A stretch of DNA of 64,000 nt from Telopea speciosissima (Eukaryota; Streptophyta; Magnoliopsida; Proteales; Proteaceae), in NCBI RefSeq assembly GCF_018873765.1, contig NC_057922.1:42862321-42926320 (forward strand), in the 5' to 3' direction. The notes under the pieces are model-generated. The model made no database searches. It was not told the DNA's origin and saw only the letters and a list, made by a program, of their open reading frames with translations. The translations under genes and the position numbers were made by a program. Positions 1-11,727 of the stretch are shown one piece after another. Numbering within the stretch: position 1 is the first letter of the stretch; each line of letters begins with the position of its first letter.

Positions 1-1232
1 ATTGAAGAATTTGAAGCAAGTAAAGTTGAGGCAATGGACGATGTGGAACTTGGTACCACAGTTGATGAGGTGGTTGAAGAAACCATTGATAAGACTATGA
101 GCGACAAAGAAGAACTTAAAGAGTTAGAGTTTGAAGGAGAGAAGGTTGAAGACACAATTGCAAAAGACCCCATGGACATTATTACTGATTTTGAAGTCGG
201 GCACATAGAGTTCGTCATGCTACCAGATTCTTTGAAGAGAAAGTTCCATGCCTTGAAGACTACATTCCTAACATCCACGAGCTGCCTGAGTACTGTTATG
301 GTTTGAATACGGATGTTCACCACACAGTTGATTTCTCCATTTTGCAAAATTCGAGGTCGAATTTTTTTTTTCAAGCAAGGGAGTCTTGATGCAGATAAGT
401 CACTTAGAGGGCTTAGTTTAATGGAAATAAGCCTTGGGTGTATGTATTGGGCCTTTGATTCTCTGTGTTTATTTTGTAATTGACTAATTTTATAAGCCTA
501 AAATATGGGTAGAAAGTAGGAAAACGGGATTTACTTCATTATTTTAGTTAGAGTCCTATTTTGAGTCTGTTTTCTTTATTATTTTACTTTCCTAGCCAAT
601 TTAGGATAACTTAGTTAAGGATTGTATTAGGCCTTTCCTTTTTAGTGTCTAAGTCTATTTTTGAGTCTTCTATTTAAGTTTGTATGGAAGGCCAGCATTG
701 TAAACGAATTTGATTAATGAAATATTGGCTTGAGCCTTTGTGAAAATTCTGAGATAAGATAGGTGAGAGACCTAGGGTGAGACGCCCATTCCCTTCCCCA
801 TCCCCTTCCATCATTCTAATCGATCCCCCTTCCATCCTTTATTATGTGAATTGAGTTGACAACAAGTTGCTGCATTACTGCTGGTTATTCTTCTCCATTA
901 ATCATCTAAAATTGTTGCTATTGAAGATCTACACCAGCTGCTGGAAATTCAGAACAGGGGCCAACCCCATCATTGATTTGAGAGAAAATTAGCGTTTCCC
1001 AAAACCCTAAAAGTTGTTCGATCTGTTTTCTCTCTATTGATTGGCTTCTTCTATTGGGGAGTTCAACTTAATTCTTCACGAGATCATTCAACTTCAATTG
1101 CAGCTTCAAAAACTTTGTTCAAGAAGATCCGGCCTGTGGCTAAGTCCTTCATTATCCAGCTCTACATTAAAGTTTCAGCCCAAAAGCATTACACCACATG
1201 CCACAATCAGTGAGTTAATCTTGGTCAGGAAT
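1..1232 (+). mobile_element. 3' end of a decayed LTR retrotransposon (pol tail plus putative 3' LTR)
   Basis: The first 306 bases carry an acidic reading frame (about 90 codons). From about base 235 a second frame reads as more natural protein up to about base 385, so a frameshift is likely. A purine-rich run (positions 376-383) is followed by TGATGCAG at 387, which I take as the start of a 3' LTR. The following bases have an LTR-like layout, with transcript-end-like sequence near 700-790 and a C-rich stretch near 790-835. The LTR's right end is not clear; 1232 is an estimate. Ty3/gypsy membership is inference from the position of the frame against the polypurine tract. No catalytic motif is in the window. 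Confidence 0.4.
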
Positions 1233-1860
1233 TAAAAATTTAGGGAAAAGATCCAATATATGAGGGGTCATATGTTTGATCTTGGCCTTGAAACATTACA
1301 GATGGCCAATCCACAGTTTTCTATCTATCCAAAAGCAAAATTGCCACATCAGCAATCAATTGATCTGATCTTGATTTGATGACTTAAAATGCATGAAAGA
1401 AAATTAGCTAGATGGTGGGCCCTAGAGCTGAGGTAGGCCATGAAAGCTGACAAGTAGACTACCTAATTGTTGTTCTATATAGGCAATGGTTCGATTCATC
1501 AAGGTCAGCCATCTTGTGGCTTAAACATTGTGGACTGTTTAGGAAGCCCTCCCTAAATGGTGCCGCGTAATAGAGATTTCCCCCAATTACTATACTAAAA
1601 AATCTCTCTTTTTTGCTCTCTGTCTCGTATTTACTGTAAATATAATTTCCTAATAAGGAAGGTGGAGTTTTCAGAGTTTTGAAGTTGCCAAAATAATTAC
1701 AATCCAAGGAAAGTCAAGTTTCAAAGACCTTGAAAATGTGATTGCCTCTATAAACAATAGGCTAACTAATAAAGCCTGTCAATCAATGGGCTAGATGATG
1801 AGTTGTAAACAACTTAATTTTCTATAAAAAACAATTTCAGTTGATAAATAAATATAAATG

Positions 1861-1967
1861 AATACATAATTGTCATGGTGTCTAGCCGACCCAAGGCGTT
1901 GGAGGGGGTCCAAACGCAAGGCGACCAAGGTGCTTGGATGCCTAGGCGACTCCTTGAAAACTATGAA
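1861..1967. repeat. Dispersed GC-rich repeat (CCTAGGCGAC-type)
   Basis: A short GC-rich block rich in AAGGCG, GCGACC and CTAGGCGAC words sits in AT-rich DNA. Such words resemble a short interspersed repeat that I recall from many plant genomes. No terminal inverted repeats or target duplication could be defined. The rest of 1240-2100 shows no gene. Confidence 0.3.
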
Positions 1968-2100
1968 TGAAACCAACTGAAATGTTTCATCTGTCTAGGT
2001 TAAGAAGTTTGTTAGAAAAACTGGATGGATTATATTTGGTTATTTTTTGGAACAATTCACATTTGTTGCCAGACTGACCTGAAAGCGTGGCCAGTTGACT

Positions 2101-2234
2101 GTCCCACATTCTAGTCTGGTATTGGTTTCAAATAACTGAACTTCGGTTTCAGTTCAATTATTGAAGCGTCCCACATTCTAGTCTGGTATTGGTTTCAAAT
2201 AACTGAACTTCGGTTTCAGTTCAATTAATGAAGC
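2101..2234. repeat. 67-bp tandem duplication, two copies
   Basis: A 67-bp unit beginning GTCCCACATTCTAGTCTGG occupies 2101-2167 and is repeated at 2168-2234 with one visible change (ATTATTG against ATTAATG). The near-identity points to a recent duplication. Confidence 0.9.
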
Positions 2235-2391
2235 ATTGGTAAATTATGTGGCATTTTTCTTTGACTCTTGTGAATGTTTCCAACAACAATCTACTGCGAT
2301 ACTTATGCGATATTTATCGGATACAAGCAATATACTGTTCTGGTGTTGATTGTGAATGCTTACACTTACAATTTTTTGGACATTATATGCA

Positions 2392-3839
2392 GATACTTGT
2401 CAGCGTTGATTTCACAATCTTTCTTGGACATTGGTTCTGTCTCAAGAATACTGGACAGTATAATGAAACTTTGCCTGCAGTTCTGCTGGAATCTTGAAAA
2501 TACTGAAAGCAGTTCAACTGCACTTGAACTGGAACATATAACTGAGGTATGTTAAGACTGTCTTTTGGTGTAGATGATTCATCTGTGTAGTCCAGTCTTC
2601 GGTGATGATTACATAGGATTACCATAATGGGCTCAATCATGAAACCAGAAACATCTGAGGGCTATTTTGGGCAATCCACATTGTGTTAAGTACTGAATAC
2701 AGTCTATTGGCTATATCAACTGATATACCATCCATTGCTGCTTCTGCCTTGTGACAATGATCCCTATATACTGTAGTGTAGACAATATGGAATTATGGGA
2801 CTACAGGCAATGACAATTGATTGTGAGTTATTTCTGTAGTATTAATCATCATCCTATGGTTCCGGATGCATGATTGTTGTGTGATTGTATCAGGATCTTC
2901 CAGTAGTGAGCCAGACTATGACAAATTTGGATGTTTCAACCAGTTCGTATCCTTGTATTAAGGACTGTCTTTAGTAATTGGTATTTTTTCCAGTGAAGTT
3001 CAAACCACAAGGTCAATTTTTCATATGATTGGTAAGCCCTTTTGTTTTTGCACATCAGCTGCTCTGTTAGTCTCTAGTGAGAATTCTAGGCCGAGCCGCT
3101 TCTACCAGGGTGAATATGCAGGTTAAGACTGGTTTTGTCCAATTTTTAGGACTTCCAAATCACCGTGGAGATGCGGTTTTCCCAAGTTCTAGACTATTTT
3201 TTTGACATTGAGAAAATTAAATATGTAGGGCATTGTCGCTACTCTAGAGTGTTGCATTAAGTATGCATGTGTTGCATTGGTGGATGAGTCATATTAGTTG
3301 TGAAAGATAACATCCATATTGGAGGTTCATCATTCTGAAAGACTGTACCATCTGAAGAGGGGCCAATTAACATATGCATTTGAACCTCCGTTGGCAAAAT
3401 GCATTACCATAAAATAAACTATAGGAATTGTTCTGATTTTGTCTCAAATTTAGGGAACTAGGCACAGGATATTAAGAGTACCTAGAGTGATTAGTACAAG
3501 TCTTGTATTTTGGGGCTCAAGAGGGGCTGGGGGGAGAAGCCACGTGTGCATGATTCCTAAAAATAAAAAATGGAAGAAAAGTCATCTGTATTACGAACAT
3601 ATTCATAGGTCAAATGTACTATGAGGAGCTTTTGTTGACAGATAAACCAGTTCGTATCATTGTATTTCTAGTGGTGGCAGGAGGAAGTAGGTCAACTAGT
3701 TGCAGTTGGGGGGCATGGGATTGACCCATTGATGGAAACAACAGAGGAAAGAGTAGGTGAGCTTGCAGAAATCGAGGCACCAGAACCCTTTAGAGAAAGG
3801 GGCGAGAGAGATAGATATGAATTTTCATCAGCTGATTAG
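2392..3839 (+). CDS. Unrecognised spliced gene, candidate last exons
   Basis: I do not recognise this gene. An open frame reading SFLDIGSVSRILDSIMKL, then CLQFCWNLENTESS, ends at 2545 just before a consensus donor (GAG|gtatgt). A second candidate exon begins after an acceptor at 3671 (ttctag) and reads WWQEEVGQLVAVGG, then EAPEPFRERGERDRYEF, to a TAG at 3837-3839. Both borders are phase 0, so the two could join. A further short open piece at 2894-2958 follows tatcag, but its phase does not fit. The upstream limit is unknown. Composition looks protein-like: a leucine-rich helix, then an acidic charged tail. No domain is identifiable, and it could be a gene relic. Confidence 0.3.
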
Positions 3840-5601
3840 CTCCTATCTGAGGTCTTTTCTTTGTTCTCCTTTCCTTCTTTTTTTCTTTTCTTCCCAAAAA
3901 CACTGCACATAGTCTCAAATTGTAATTTTTGAGCTGAAAGCACATTGAGATGTGAGATTTTGTTTGAATGAGGACTTTTGGGGGGTATTTTTTATTTTAT
4001 GCAAAACAAGTGATACAAAATAAGCAATAAAACTCTATTAAAATACAAAGGGAAGAATTACCTACCTAATTGAAAGTAAATAAAAAACCGGAGATGTGGA
4101 GGTTTCCCTTTTGTGACTCAGAAGAATTGTGCGTGGAGCAAGTATCGTCCCTTGTGGTGGCTTCTCTTGTCTCTTTGTAAGCGACACTTCATTGTCAAGC
4201 ACCGAAATCACCAGGTTTGATGACTCTAAGCTGTGATCTTGAAGCTTGGGGTAGGAACTCAATAGGCTATGGAGGCAATAGGCTAAGGCCAAGTGGAGGA
4301 CCAAAGACTATTGAAAGGGATGACCTTGAAAGGGATGATCAATTGAGCAGTTGAGGAACCAAGGACCAATTGAGTAGTAGAGGAACGCAGATCACATAAT
4401 ATTAAAATGTTCTAAAATGGAGAAAAATGACAAAGGTTAGGACTGCAGCTTAATCAGTCCTGACCTTTGTCAATGTATAGGGTTTAGGATTTAGGGTCTA
4501 GGGTATCGGTAGCTACCACAACGCCGCGGTAGCTGCGGCCCCGCAGTCCGTTTTGGCCTACAGAGGCCCTTTGGCTGCGCCGCATGTTGGGAAAACACTT
4601 CTCCTTTCCCTCTCTCCTATGAATGTTCGATGATAACAAACACATGAAAGAACATTAATGTTTTGCTTAAGTATTTGAATAAGACAGAATTGCCAAGCTC
4701 CAAAGAAAGAGTAGCTCAAGACAAGACTTGAAGAAACAAGTGTTGAAGAATGTACCTCTTGAAGAACTCAAGCAAAGAATATTGACGGAAGACGTTCGTG
4801 TGCACTTAGGAACACACAATGCATGTTGTAATTGCATCCTCATTTTGTAAAGTCATGCATTGTCTAGAGACCGTAGGAGGCTTTTATAGACCTTCACTTA
4901 ACCAGATTAGCTGTATCACAGGATTCTCAAACCCCTTTGTTTCTATCCCTCTTTCTTTCTCTCCCTCCCTCCCTCTCTCTCTTTTTTTTTGGAAGAAAAC
5001 TGAACGAAGAAGAAGATGGTGCTGTAACTGCTTTCCCCTGGTTCAGGGATAATATTGGAATATCACATTACATAAGGGCATTTTGGGGTTTAAATGAATA
5101 TATTAAGGGTGATGTCATCACTTAACAGTGTTTTTTCACGGAATGGGTACGGTTGATAGAATCTTTTGATTCTAGGGGAGGGGAGAGTAATTATTAAATA
5201 TGCAGGGGAAGGGACTGTCATTAAGGCATAATCGAGGGTAGGGGAGAGTAATTTTCTCAATAAAAACAAGAAATACTTTTTTCTTCTATATTTTCTTACG
5301 TAAATTAGTACTTTTTTTTAGAGTTTTGTTTTCCCTTCCCCTTTTTTTTTTTTCTTCTTTAACTTGTATGATGTATTAAAACAATGTTTGAAATACTAGG
5401 ATTTACTAATGCAGGGTTTTTATTCTGATAACTATAAATTCCAAACCACACAACTGGAGCTCTTTCTTGTTCTGTAGATGCATCTGAGATCCTCAGCCTC
5501 TGCTTCTTGTGGCCTTTACGTTACAAGAGGACAATTATATGCCTCTAGTAGGTTAATTTTTTTGCCCACAGATTGTAATGTTTTGTGTGCCCTTTTCAGG
5601 A

Positions 5602-5898
5602 GTTCAACAAGAAATCCAATTCCTTGTACACCATACTTCGCAGTAGTAGACTTGCTGGGAGTCAGCGGGCCCCATTTCTGAGACGTTTTCTCTTGCGCCT
5701 GAACTTCAATTCCTTCTTTGAGGTAATTCTTTACTTTTGACTTCTGATGCTTCTAACTTTAGCCTTCATTTTTTTGGGGATGAAAAACTTTAGCTTTTGT
5801 TCTAGTAAAACTAAATTGCTCCTCTTAATCAACAGACTACTGCGAGAGGAGTTCTGAATGTTGTTAGATCCCGTCCAACACTTCCCCTCATTCATCAG
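5602..5898 (+). CDS. Unrecognised exon pair
   Basis: After a pyrimidine tract and acceptor (cttttcag) an open frame at 5602-5722 reads EFNKKSNSLYTILRSSRLAG, then SQRAPFLRRFLLRLNFNSFFE, and ends at a donor (GAG|gtaattc). After an acceptor (aatcaacag), 5836-5898 continues in phase as TTARGVLNVVRSRP, then TLPLIHQ and a TAA stop. The joined piece is basic and helix-like and could be the C-terminus of a real protein. The apparent upstream exon (5479-5552) does not join in a stop-free frame, so the gene may be partial or decayed. I cannot name a family. No other gene is visible in 3840-5600. Confidence 0.3.
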
Positions 5899-7972
5899 TA
5901 ATATGAGTACTTGCATTTTTAAGAGCTGGGATGATGCATCACTAGGTTGGCTGTTGGTGGCAATTCATGGCTGTTTATTTGTTGCAAGTGTGTCAGAGGA
6001 TGATCAAAATTCTTCCATTTCTTCCACAATGGGGATGATTAGTACCCTGGCGGTGCTTTGGGTTCTGACATGGAGCGTGTGTCTAAGATTTTTTTTATAT
6101 TTATTTTTTACAAGGGTGATATGGATGTTAGAGTAATGGTGTTCAGTTTTAGCCATGTCAGTTGTACAGCGAGTTTGTAATGCAATTTGGCTTACTAAAA
6201 GACTTGCCAATGAAAATTGAAAAGTGGCAGGGAAAAAAATACAAAAAAAGAGATATTTGGGTGGATGTCTGTAAATCGAGCTGCTAGGTCTGTCTTATTG
6301 GGAACTAGTCAAGCTTGAGATGCTTGGGCAGATGATATGCATAACTCAGTTGATGACATTGGCTGATTATAGGAATCATTGTTCTTGTATTTATTTTCTT
6401 TGCTGTATTGCTGAACCCAATTTCTTTTATTCCTAGCCTTTTCCATTCTGACTAAAGTTACTAATTTTATTCAATTCTCTCTCATGTATTGAGGTCTTAA
6501 TGACATTTTTAGCCACCATAGCAAAGTTGGGACAGTTTAGTCGTCGAGGAATTACAGAAGCCGAAGCCCCCAAAAAAATTTGCTGTTTGAGAGAAACCAG
6601 AGCTTAAGGAATATTAAAATGGAAATGTATTGGTGAAAACAGTTTAACCACATAAATAGTGGTAGATTAATTGGTAATTTGCTATAATAATCACATGACT
6701 GGAACCTTTCATTTAAAATGGCTGTTTTACAATGGAAGCAGGTCTCAGTGATCCTAGTCTTGACTCTTCAGGTCCTGCTCAAATGATGGGAGATGTCTGT
6801 AGGAGTGGCTGCCTACCTTTGGGTCCATAAAGAAACACAGGTAGAGGGCACACCGCTTGCATACGGTAAGCTAGCAGCCGGCACTAATGGGGTGTGGAAT
6901 GACACATCATATAGGAGGGGTAAGGAGATCATGCTAGCTTCCGGTACGCGGGGAGGGGGTGTTCTTTTACCAAAAGCACAGAACATTGTTTGCTTAATAT
7001 ACCTTTTTCACAAATTTTTTTAAAAACAATTTAATCTCTTTTATCATTGTTGGCTCCCTATGATGATACCATCCTGTATACATTGCCATTGGTGTGGCAT
7101 GAAAGATTCCTCTTACACTGGCTGTATGGGAACCCTCTATAGCTTATTTGTCTTTTTTTTTTTTTTTTGGGATAATAATATCTTATTTTATCCTTGATGC
7201 ACTTTCATATGTTTGGTTTGAAGAAATATATTTTATTTTGTTTTCCTCATGCTAGAAAGTGGCCCACATTTCACAAAATGGGAATGACTGGAGTCAAATT
7301 TGTACCCACCAAAAAAAAAATGTCAATAAGTTAGTGCCTTCTTTCTTGTTCTTCAACTAAACTTCAAAGTTTCATCAGGGTTTTTAATTTCGTGAAGGCT
7401 TTGGTAAATGAAATGGGCTATAGGTTCAAACTTCCAAAGGTCACAACCTCCCACTTAAGCCTCATCATGGGTTCTTGGTCTGTCTAGTAAACATAAAAGT
7501 CAATTTCATACATCAAGTGGCGTGGAAATTTGGGTTTTGCAAAATCAAAATCTTTTGAACTTAAGTCACATTTCAAGTAGGAGAAAATTTTCCATCACCG
7601 TGGGGTGAAAGAAACCCCTATTGGATGGTCATTAATATTTTTCCTATAAGATGAAAGTTTGAAAATCCCCTTATCCTCATTATGATTTTCAGCCCACTCC
7701 ATTAATGCCTATGGTGAAGGAATACCCCTTTTATAAGGGTAAACAAGTAGCGTAGCAAATGCGGATGGAGATTTGGAATGGACATAGCCTCGAAGAGAAA
7801 TTACTAACCCCACATAGGCTATCGGATACCATCGTATAAGATTCTTTATGTAATGAATTTTCAAAGTTTTTATAATAGAGGGTTCGGAATTGTCTATCCT
7901 TGTTTCTATTGTAAGAAATTTCACAATCTGAAACCCCAAGGGTAGTTTAGTGGCGAATTTTTATCCTCTCCT
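5899..7972. other. No gene recognised
   Basis: AT-rich DNA with homopolymer runs (T-run near 7149-7168, A-run near 7311-7320) and only short random open frames. A GC-richer patch near 6840-6970 has an imperfect inverted word (GCTAGC at about 6880 and 6930) but no clear element borders. Confidence 0.5.
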
Positions 7973-8094
7973 ATTACTGCACAGTGCAGTATTGCATCGT
8001 GCGGTGTTAAAGAGGCCATATGGCACAGCGGACCCCACATGGTGCACATGGCCTCTGCAGCAACCACACGATGCATTACTGCAACGTGCAGTAA
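7973..8094. mobile_element. Hairpin MITE, about 122 bp
   Basis: The two halves are near-perfect inverted copies. The left arm starts ATTACTGCAC and includes GCAGTATTGCATCGTG and AGAGGCCAT. The right arm carries the complements ATGGCCTCT, CACGATGCATTACTGC and GTGCAGTAA. Each arm is about 50 bases with a short loop near 8030. Target duplications are not evident. Read as RNA this would form a long stem. Confidence 0.6.
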
Positions 8095-9421
8095 CGAGCG
8101 AAGATAACGATTCGCTCAGTTGCAAGGGACAATGCCTAAGGAAGCAGAGATTCTGAGTTCGATTCTGTCATACCCCTTGGTGCCACTTAGCATGAAAATG
8201 GCTTCATGATTCTCATGGGTCTCAGTCTTTCGTGATTCCTGTGGGTTGTGAGGTCTTACATGGACCCATGGTATACCTGGTCCACGTAGACAAATAAAGG
8301 TGGGATCAGTTGCAAATAATTATAAAATAGTAATAAAAAATGAACAAATCAGTGAGGGGGGGCTACTAAAGGCTGGAGTGTACGCAGTATGCCTATCCCA
8401 TTCCCATCACTTCCCATAAAGTTTCAAGAAATTAGAATCAAAGTTACATAAATAAAGCCATTTTAAAGGCCCCCCATATTGATGGCAATAGAGATTGGCG
8501 ACCACGGCAAGACTTGCACACGCCAACTCTGGAATCACTACATCATCATCGTCATCATCCCTCCTCTTTCTTCCCACCCAAAAATCTTTAGTTTCTTCTT
8601 CTCTCTTTCTCATTTTCTTCTTTGCTTTCTCTCCTTTCTCTTTTTACAGATAAGAGAGAAAAGAGGGAGGAAAATCTATTGATTGGATCGGTTTTGACCT
8701 CATCCAGAATCAATGTTCTCCCCCAACAAGACATGGGTGACGACTCCTTACGTTCTCCCTCTCCCCCTTTCACACTCTTTCATGGCCCACCAATCCCTCC
8801 TCAATCTGCAGGTCTCTGTTGTTAATAATGTACAGGTGTTTGATATTGGCCTCAATGAGTTTCCTAAGCTGCTAATTCAACGATCAAGATCAATGGATAT
8901 CCCCTGAATTTCTTGTGTATAAACCCATTATACAGATGCATTGGAGAGCCTAACTATCATAAATTTTGGGGAAATTGTTGAGAGAGAGATGAAGAGTAAA
9001 GACTGAGAAAAAGAATCATATCAACATGAGAAGAGACACAGGGGGGCTTCCCTAAAAGTCCAAAACAACACACCCACAGGGCAGAGTCCACAGCAACTTT
9101 CATCAAAAACTTGCGCCCAACACGCAACCCCTCCCACCCCCCCAAACGCACTACACCCACGTAAGTTCTGGTTGAATCAATCCAAACAAAAGTTCCAAAC
9201 TACATAATTCATATAAAGTAGTACTCCTCCCCAACCCAATGACCTTTTTAATGGTCTTCCCATGGTTCCACCACCATGTTCCATAGTTCCCACCTTCACC
9301 ACCACCATTATCATCTTCAATCATCTTCTCTATATTGTGAGTTTGAGATGTATTTGGGTTAAGCTAATAGCTATAGCTGCTCCAAAATAGTCCCATCATC
9401 CATTAATAGTGAGCATGGGCA
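8095..9421. other. No gene recognised; CT-rich tract
   Basis: 8530-8660 is strongly pyrimidine-rich (CTTTCTC and TCATCATCG words) and gives long but low-complexity frames on both strands, which I do not accept as genes. The rest is unassigned intergenic DNA. Confidence 0.5.
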
Positions 9422-9613
9422 GTACTGAGCTTAGTTAGTAAGTACGCGTATAATACGCGTATTATACGCGTACCCGAATTTTTGAACGAATAATACTCCC
9501 GTCCCCGCACTTTCCCGTATTTTTATAAAAAAACGCGTTTTTTAACCGATCGCGTATTATACTCGTATAATTCGGGTATTATACGTTTTATACTTTTTAA
9601 GTTTTACTCTAAT

Positions 9614-9650
<37 letters not shown>

Positions 9651-9794
9651 CCCCAAAGATTAGAATTTTTTCACGATTTCACTTTCCCTTCTTTTGTGAT
9701 TTGCGTTTTCACTCCAAAGTCCAACCCTAGAAGGCAAGACTCAAGAGCAGCGGCAGCCCCCCTCCATCTCCGTTCAACACCTGCTATTGTCAAA

Positions 9795-9966
9795 GCTTCG
9801 ACGGCAACAGCATAGGCGACGGCAGCGGCGACGGCAGCAGCGACGGCAGAGGCGACGGCAGCAGTGACGGCAGCGGCGACGGCAGCAGCGACGGCAGAGG
9901 CGACGGCAGCAGCGACGACAGAGGCGACGGCAGCAGCGACGGCAGCGGCGACGGCAGCGGCGACGT
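9795..9966. repeat. GCGACGGCA-type minisatellite inside the hAT-like element
   Basis: About 19 imperfect copies of a 9-bp unit built from GCGACGGCA and GCAGCGACG words, in otherwise AT-rich DNA. On the plus strand one frame would encode alanine/threonine repeats; on the minus strand two frames give arginine/cysteine or proline/leucine/serine repeats. None is credible as a conserved protein. Confidence 0.8.
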
Positions 9967-10057
9967 TTCTCCTTGTTTATTTCTTCTTCCACTGTTGTTC
10001 TTCGGAAGAACTTCTTCCACTGTGGTTAGTATCCCTTTCTCTATTTCGTATGAAAGA

Positions 10058-10240
10058 ATGGAAGATGATGCAGATTGGCTTCATAGAGAACTTGGGATTG
10101 GAGAATATGCACGAGACAGTGATAGTATTCAAACTCCAACATATGGTGGCACTCTAAGTCAGCTGCGCAATCTCTCACAGACTCCTTTCACACATGGTTC
10201 AACTTCTGAGACACAAGAACCATTAGATATCAATGATTGA
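10058..10240 (+). pseudogene. Short C-terminal-like frame inside the hAT-like element
   Basis: A 60-codon open stretch beginning MEDDADWLHRELGIGEY and ending TQEPLDIND before a TGA has non-repetitive, acidic composition unlike its flanks. By position, inside a deletion-type hAT element, it may be what is left of the transposase 3' exon. No hAT dimerisation motif is visible, so this is inference; it may be a captured host exon instead. Confidence 0.35.
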
Positions 10241-11410
10241 TGGTTTCCTTCTTTATGACATGAAGGATTTGTTATTGTTAGAGACTATTTTATGGGACTT
10301 GTTCCTATTAGAGACTATTTTATGGGGTTTTCATGGTTCCAGAATACATTATGTCTTACTTTTTTTTATGTTTGATGAGATGTAATAGACTATTATATTG
10401 ATATTTTATCGTTTAGAGACTACTTTATTGATATTTTGATATTTTAAGTGCTAATCTTAGAGATGTAATATAAGATATTATATTATTGTGTTTATTTTAG
10501 TTTATAAAATCATGATATTATTTTGTTTATTAGGTGGTGAATGCATGTTATATAATGAATATATGCCCGTTTTTTTTAAAGTATTATTGCCGTCTATGCC
10601 GTATTATACACATATTAAACGCGTATCGTATTATTACCGTATGCGTTTTATGAAGCCGAATTTTTAAAAAGTATTATTACCGTCTAGTCCGTTTAATTGC
10701 CGTACGTATCCGTTCCCGTTCAATTGCCGTTCCCGAACTTACTAACTAAGGTACTGAGAACTGTGTAGTGAGTAGTTTTGGTTGTCCATTTGTATCCTTA
10801 CGACCGACCACCTGAGTCTGGCTAGATCTGATATACACTACCTTAACTACAGATTAATGAGCAACAGATAAAAAAAGAAGAAATTTTTTTAAAACCAACT
10901 TAGCTCACCAACTGATCTGATCATCAAATGCAGAGAGACCCCACTGCACAAATTTCAAGAATCAACACTATCTCTCTTTCTCCTCAACCTACCCCCAAAG
11001 TATACGAAAAAAGTCAGATGGGTTTATTGTTTGTGGTCCATCTCAAATTTTCAATCATCACACCGGGATTCTTGCTAGTTGCCACTGCAATTTTAATGGG
11101 TCATGGCCTCTCATAGGTGGCTATCTGTCCTTGCCTTTGTTTAAAGGTTTTTTAATTTACTGTCCTACAATGTCATTCCTTCTTTGGATCAGCAATCCAG
11201 CTCTCATCTTCCATTGCTTAAGATTGACTACTATGTCTTAATTGCTTTATAATTTCCTCCGTGAATGAATTCTCTGTAGCAAATAGCAAAGGCTAAAGGG
11301 GGAGTAGTGGATGGTTTTCTCAACTCAAGTCACTCAACTCTTACAACACACTACTTTGATTGCTTCAGTAGTGATACTACTTTTGAATTAAAGATAGCCC
11401 ACTTCAGGAC

Positions 11411-11460
11411 TCCATCCATCTATCCATCCATCCATCCATCCATCCATCTATCCATCCATC
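11411..11460. repeat. (TCCA)n microsatellite
   Basis: About twelve tandem ATCC/TCCA units with two CTAT interruptions, about 200 bp upstream of the MIR164 hairpin and therefore in its probable promoter. Length variation is likely. Confidence 0.9.
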
Positions 11461-11545
11461 GCTTTTAATTCCTTCCCAACTCTTCAGTCTTCACTTTAGT
11501 CTTCCCCTCAGTTATCTTCACTCCCTTTTTCAGTTTCTCTACTAA

Positions 11546-11553
11546 TATAAATA
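11546..11553 (+). promoter_or_regulatory. Probable TATA box of MIR164
   Basis: TATAAATA is 118 bases upstream of the base of the miR164 hairpin, placing a Pol II start near 11578-11585 and giving the pri-miRNA a leader of about 80 bases. Plant MIR genes commonly have such TATA boxes. The start site itself is inferred. Confidence 0.55.
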
Positions 11554-11680
11554 CAGAGTAACCCTTCTTCCCCAACCCATTACCCACCTTTCCTTTCTTC
11601 CATTTCTCATCAGAATTATGGTTATAGATACCAAAGGCCACCATGGCTTTTAGTTCAGAACTTGGTGAGCAACTCCTTGA

Positions 11681-11701
11681 TGGAGAAGCAGGGCACGTGC
11701 A
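11681..11701 (+). ncRNA. MIR164: Mature miR164 (5p)
   Basis: An exact match, from memory, to the miR164a/b guide strand: 21 nt with a 5' U, as preferred by AGO1. It pairs with the star strand in the opposite arm with the expected 3' overhang. Confidence 0.95.
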
Positions 11702-11727
11702 AAGTGCCACAAAACTCTCAGACATTG

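Larger units (their letters stand above)
9422..10758. mobile_element. Non-autonomous hAT-like DNA transposon with 8-bp target duplication
   Basis: The element spans 9430-10750 (1,321 bp). It is bounded by terminal inverted repeats CTTAGTTAGTAAGTACG (left) and the complement of CTTAGTTAGTAAGTTCG (right), one mismatch in 17. The flanks are a perfect 8-bp direct repeat GTACTGAG (9422-9429 and 10751-10758). An 8-bp duplication is typical of the hAT superfamily. Both subterminal regions are full of short CGTATTAT / ATAATACG and ACGCGT words, like hAT transposase-binding clusters. Inside are a long A-run (9619-9648), a GC-rich minisatellite and a short open frame. No full transposase is present, so mobility would need a relative in trans. 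Confidence 0.8.

Noticed and set aside
5479-5552. Upstream exon for the 5602-5898 exon pair
   Set aside because: Its only splice-compatible frames bring in stop codons or the wrong phase.
9774-10020. Long minus-strand frames rich in Arg/Cys or Pro/Leu/Ser
   Set aside because: They are translations of the 9-bp GCGACGGCA minisatellite in two frames; period divisible by three keeps every frame open.
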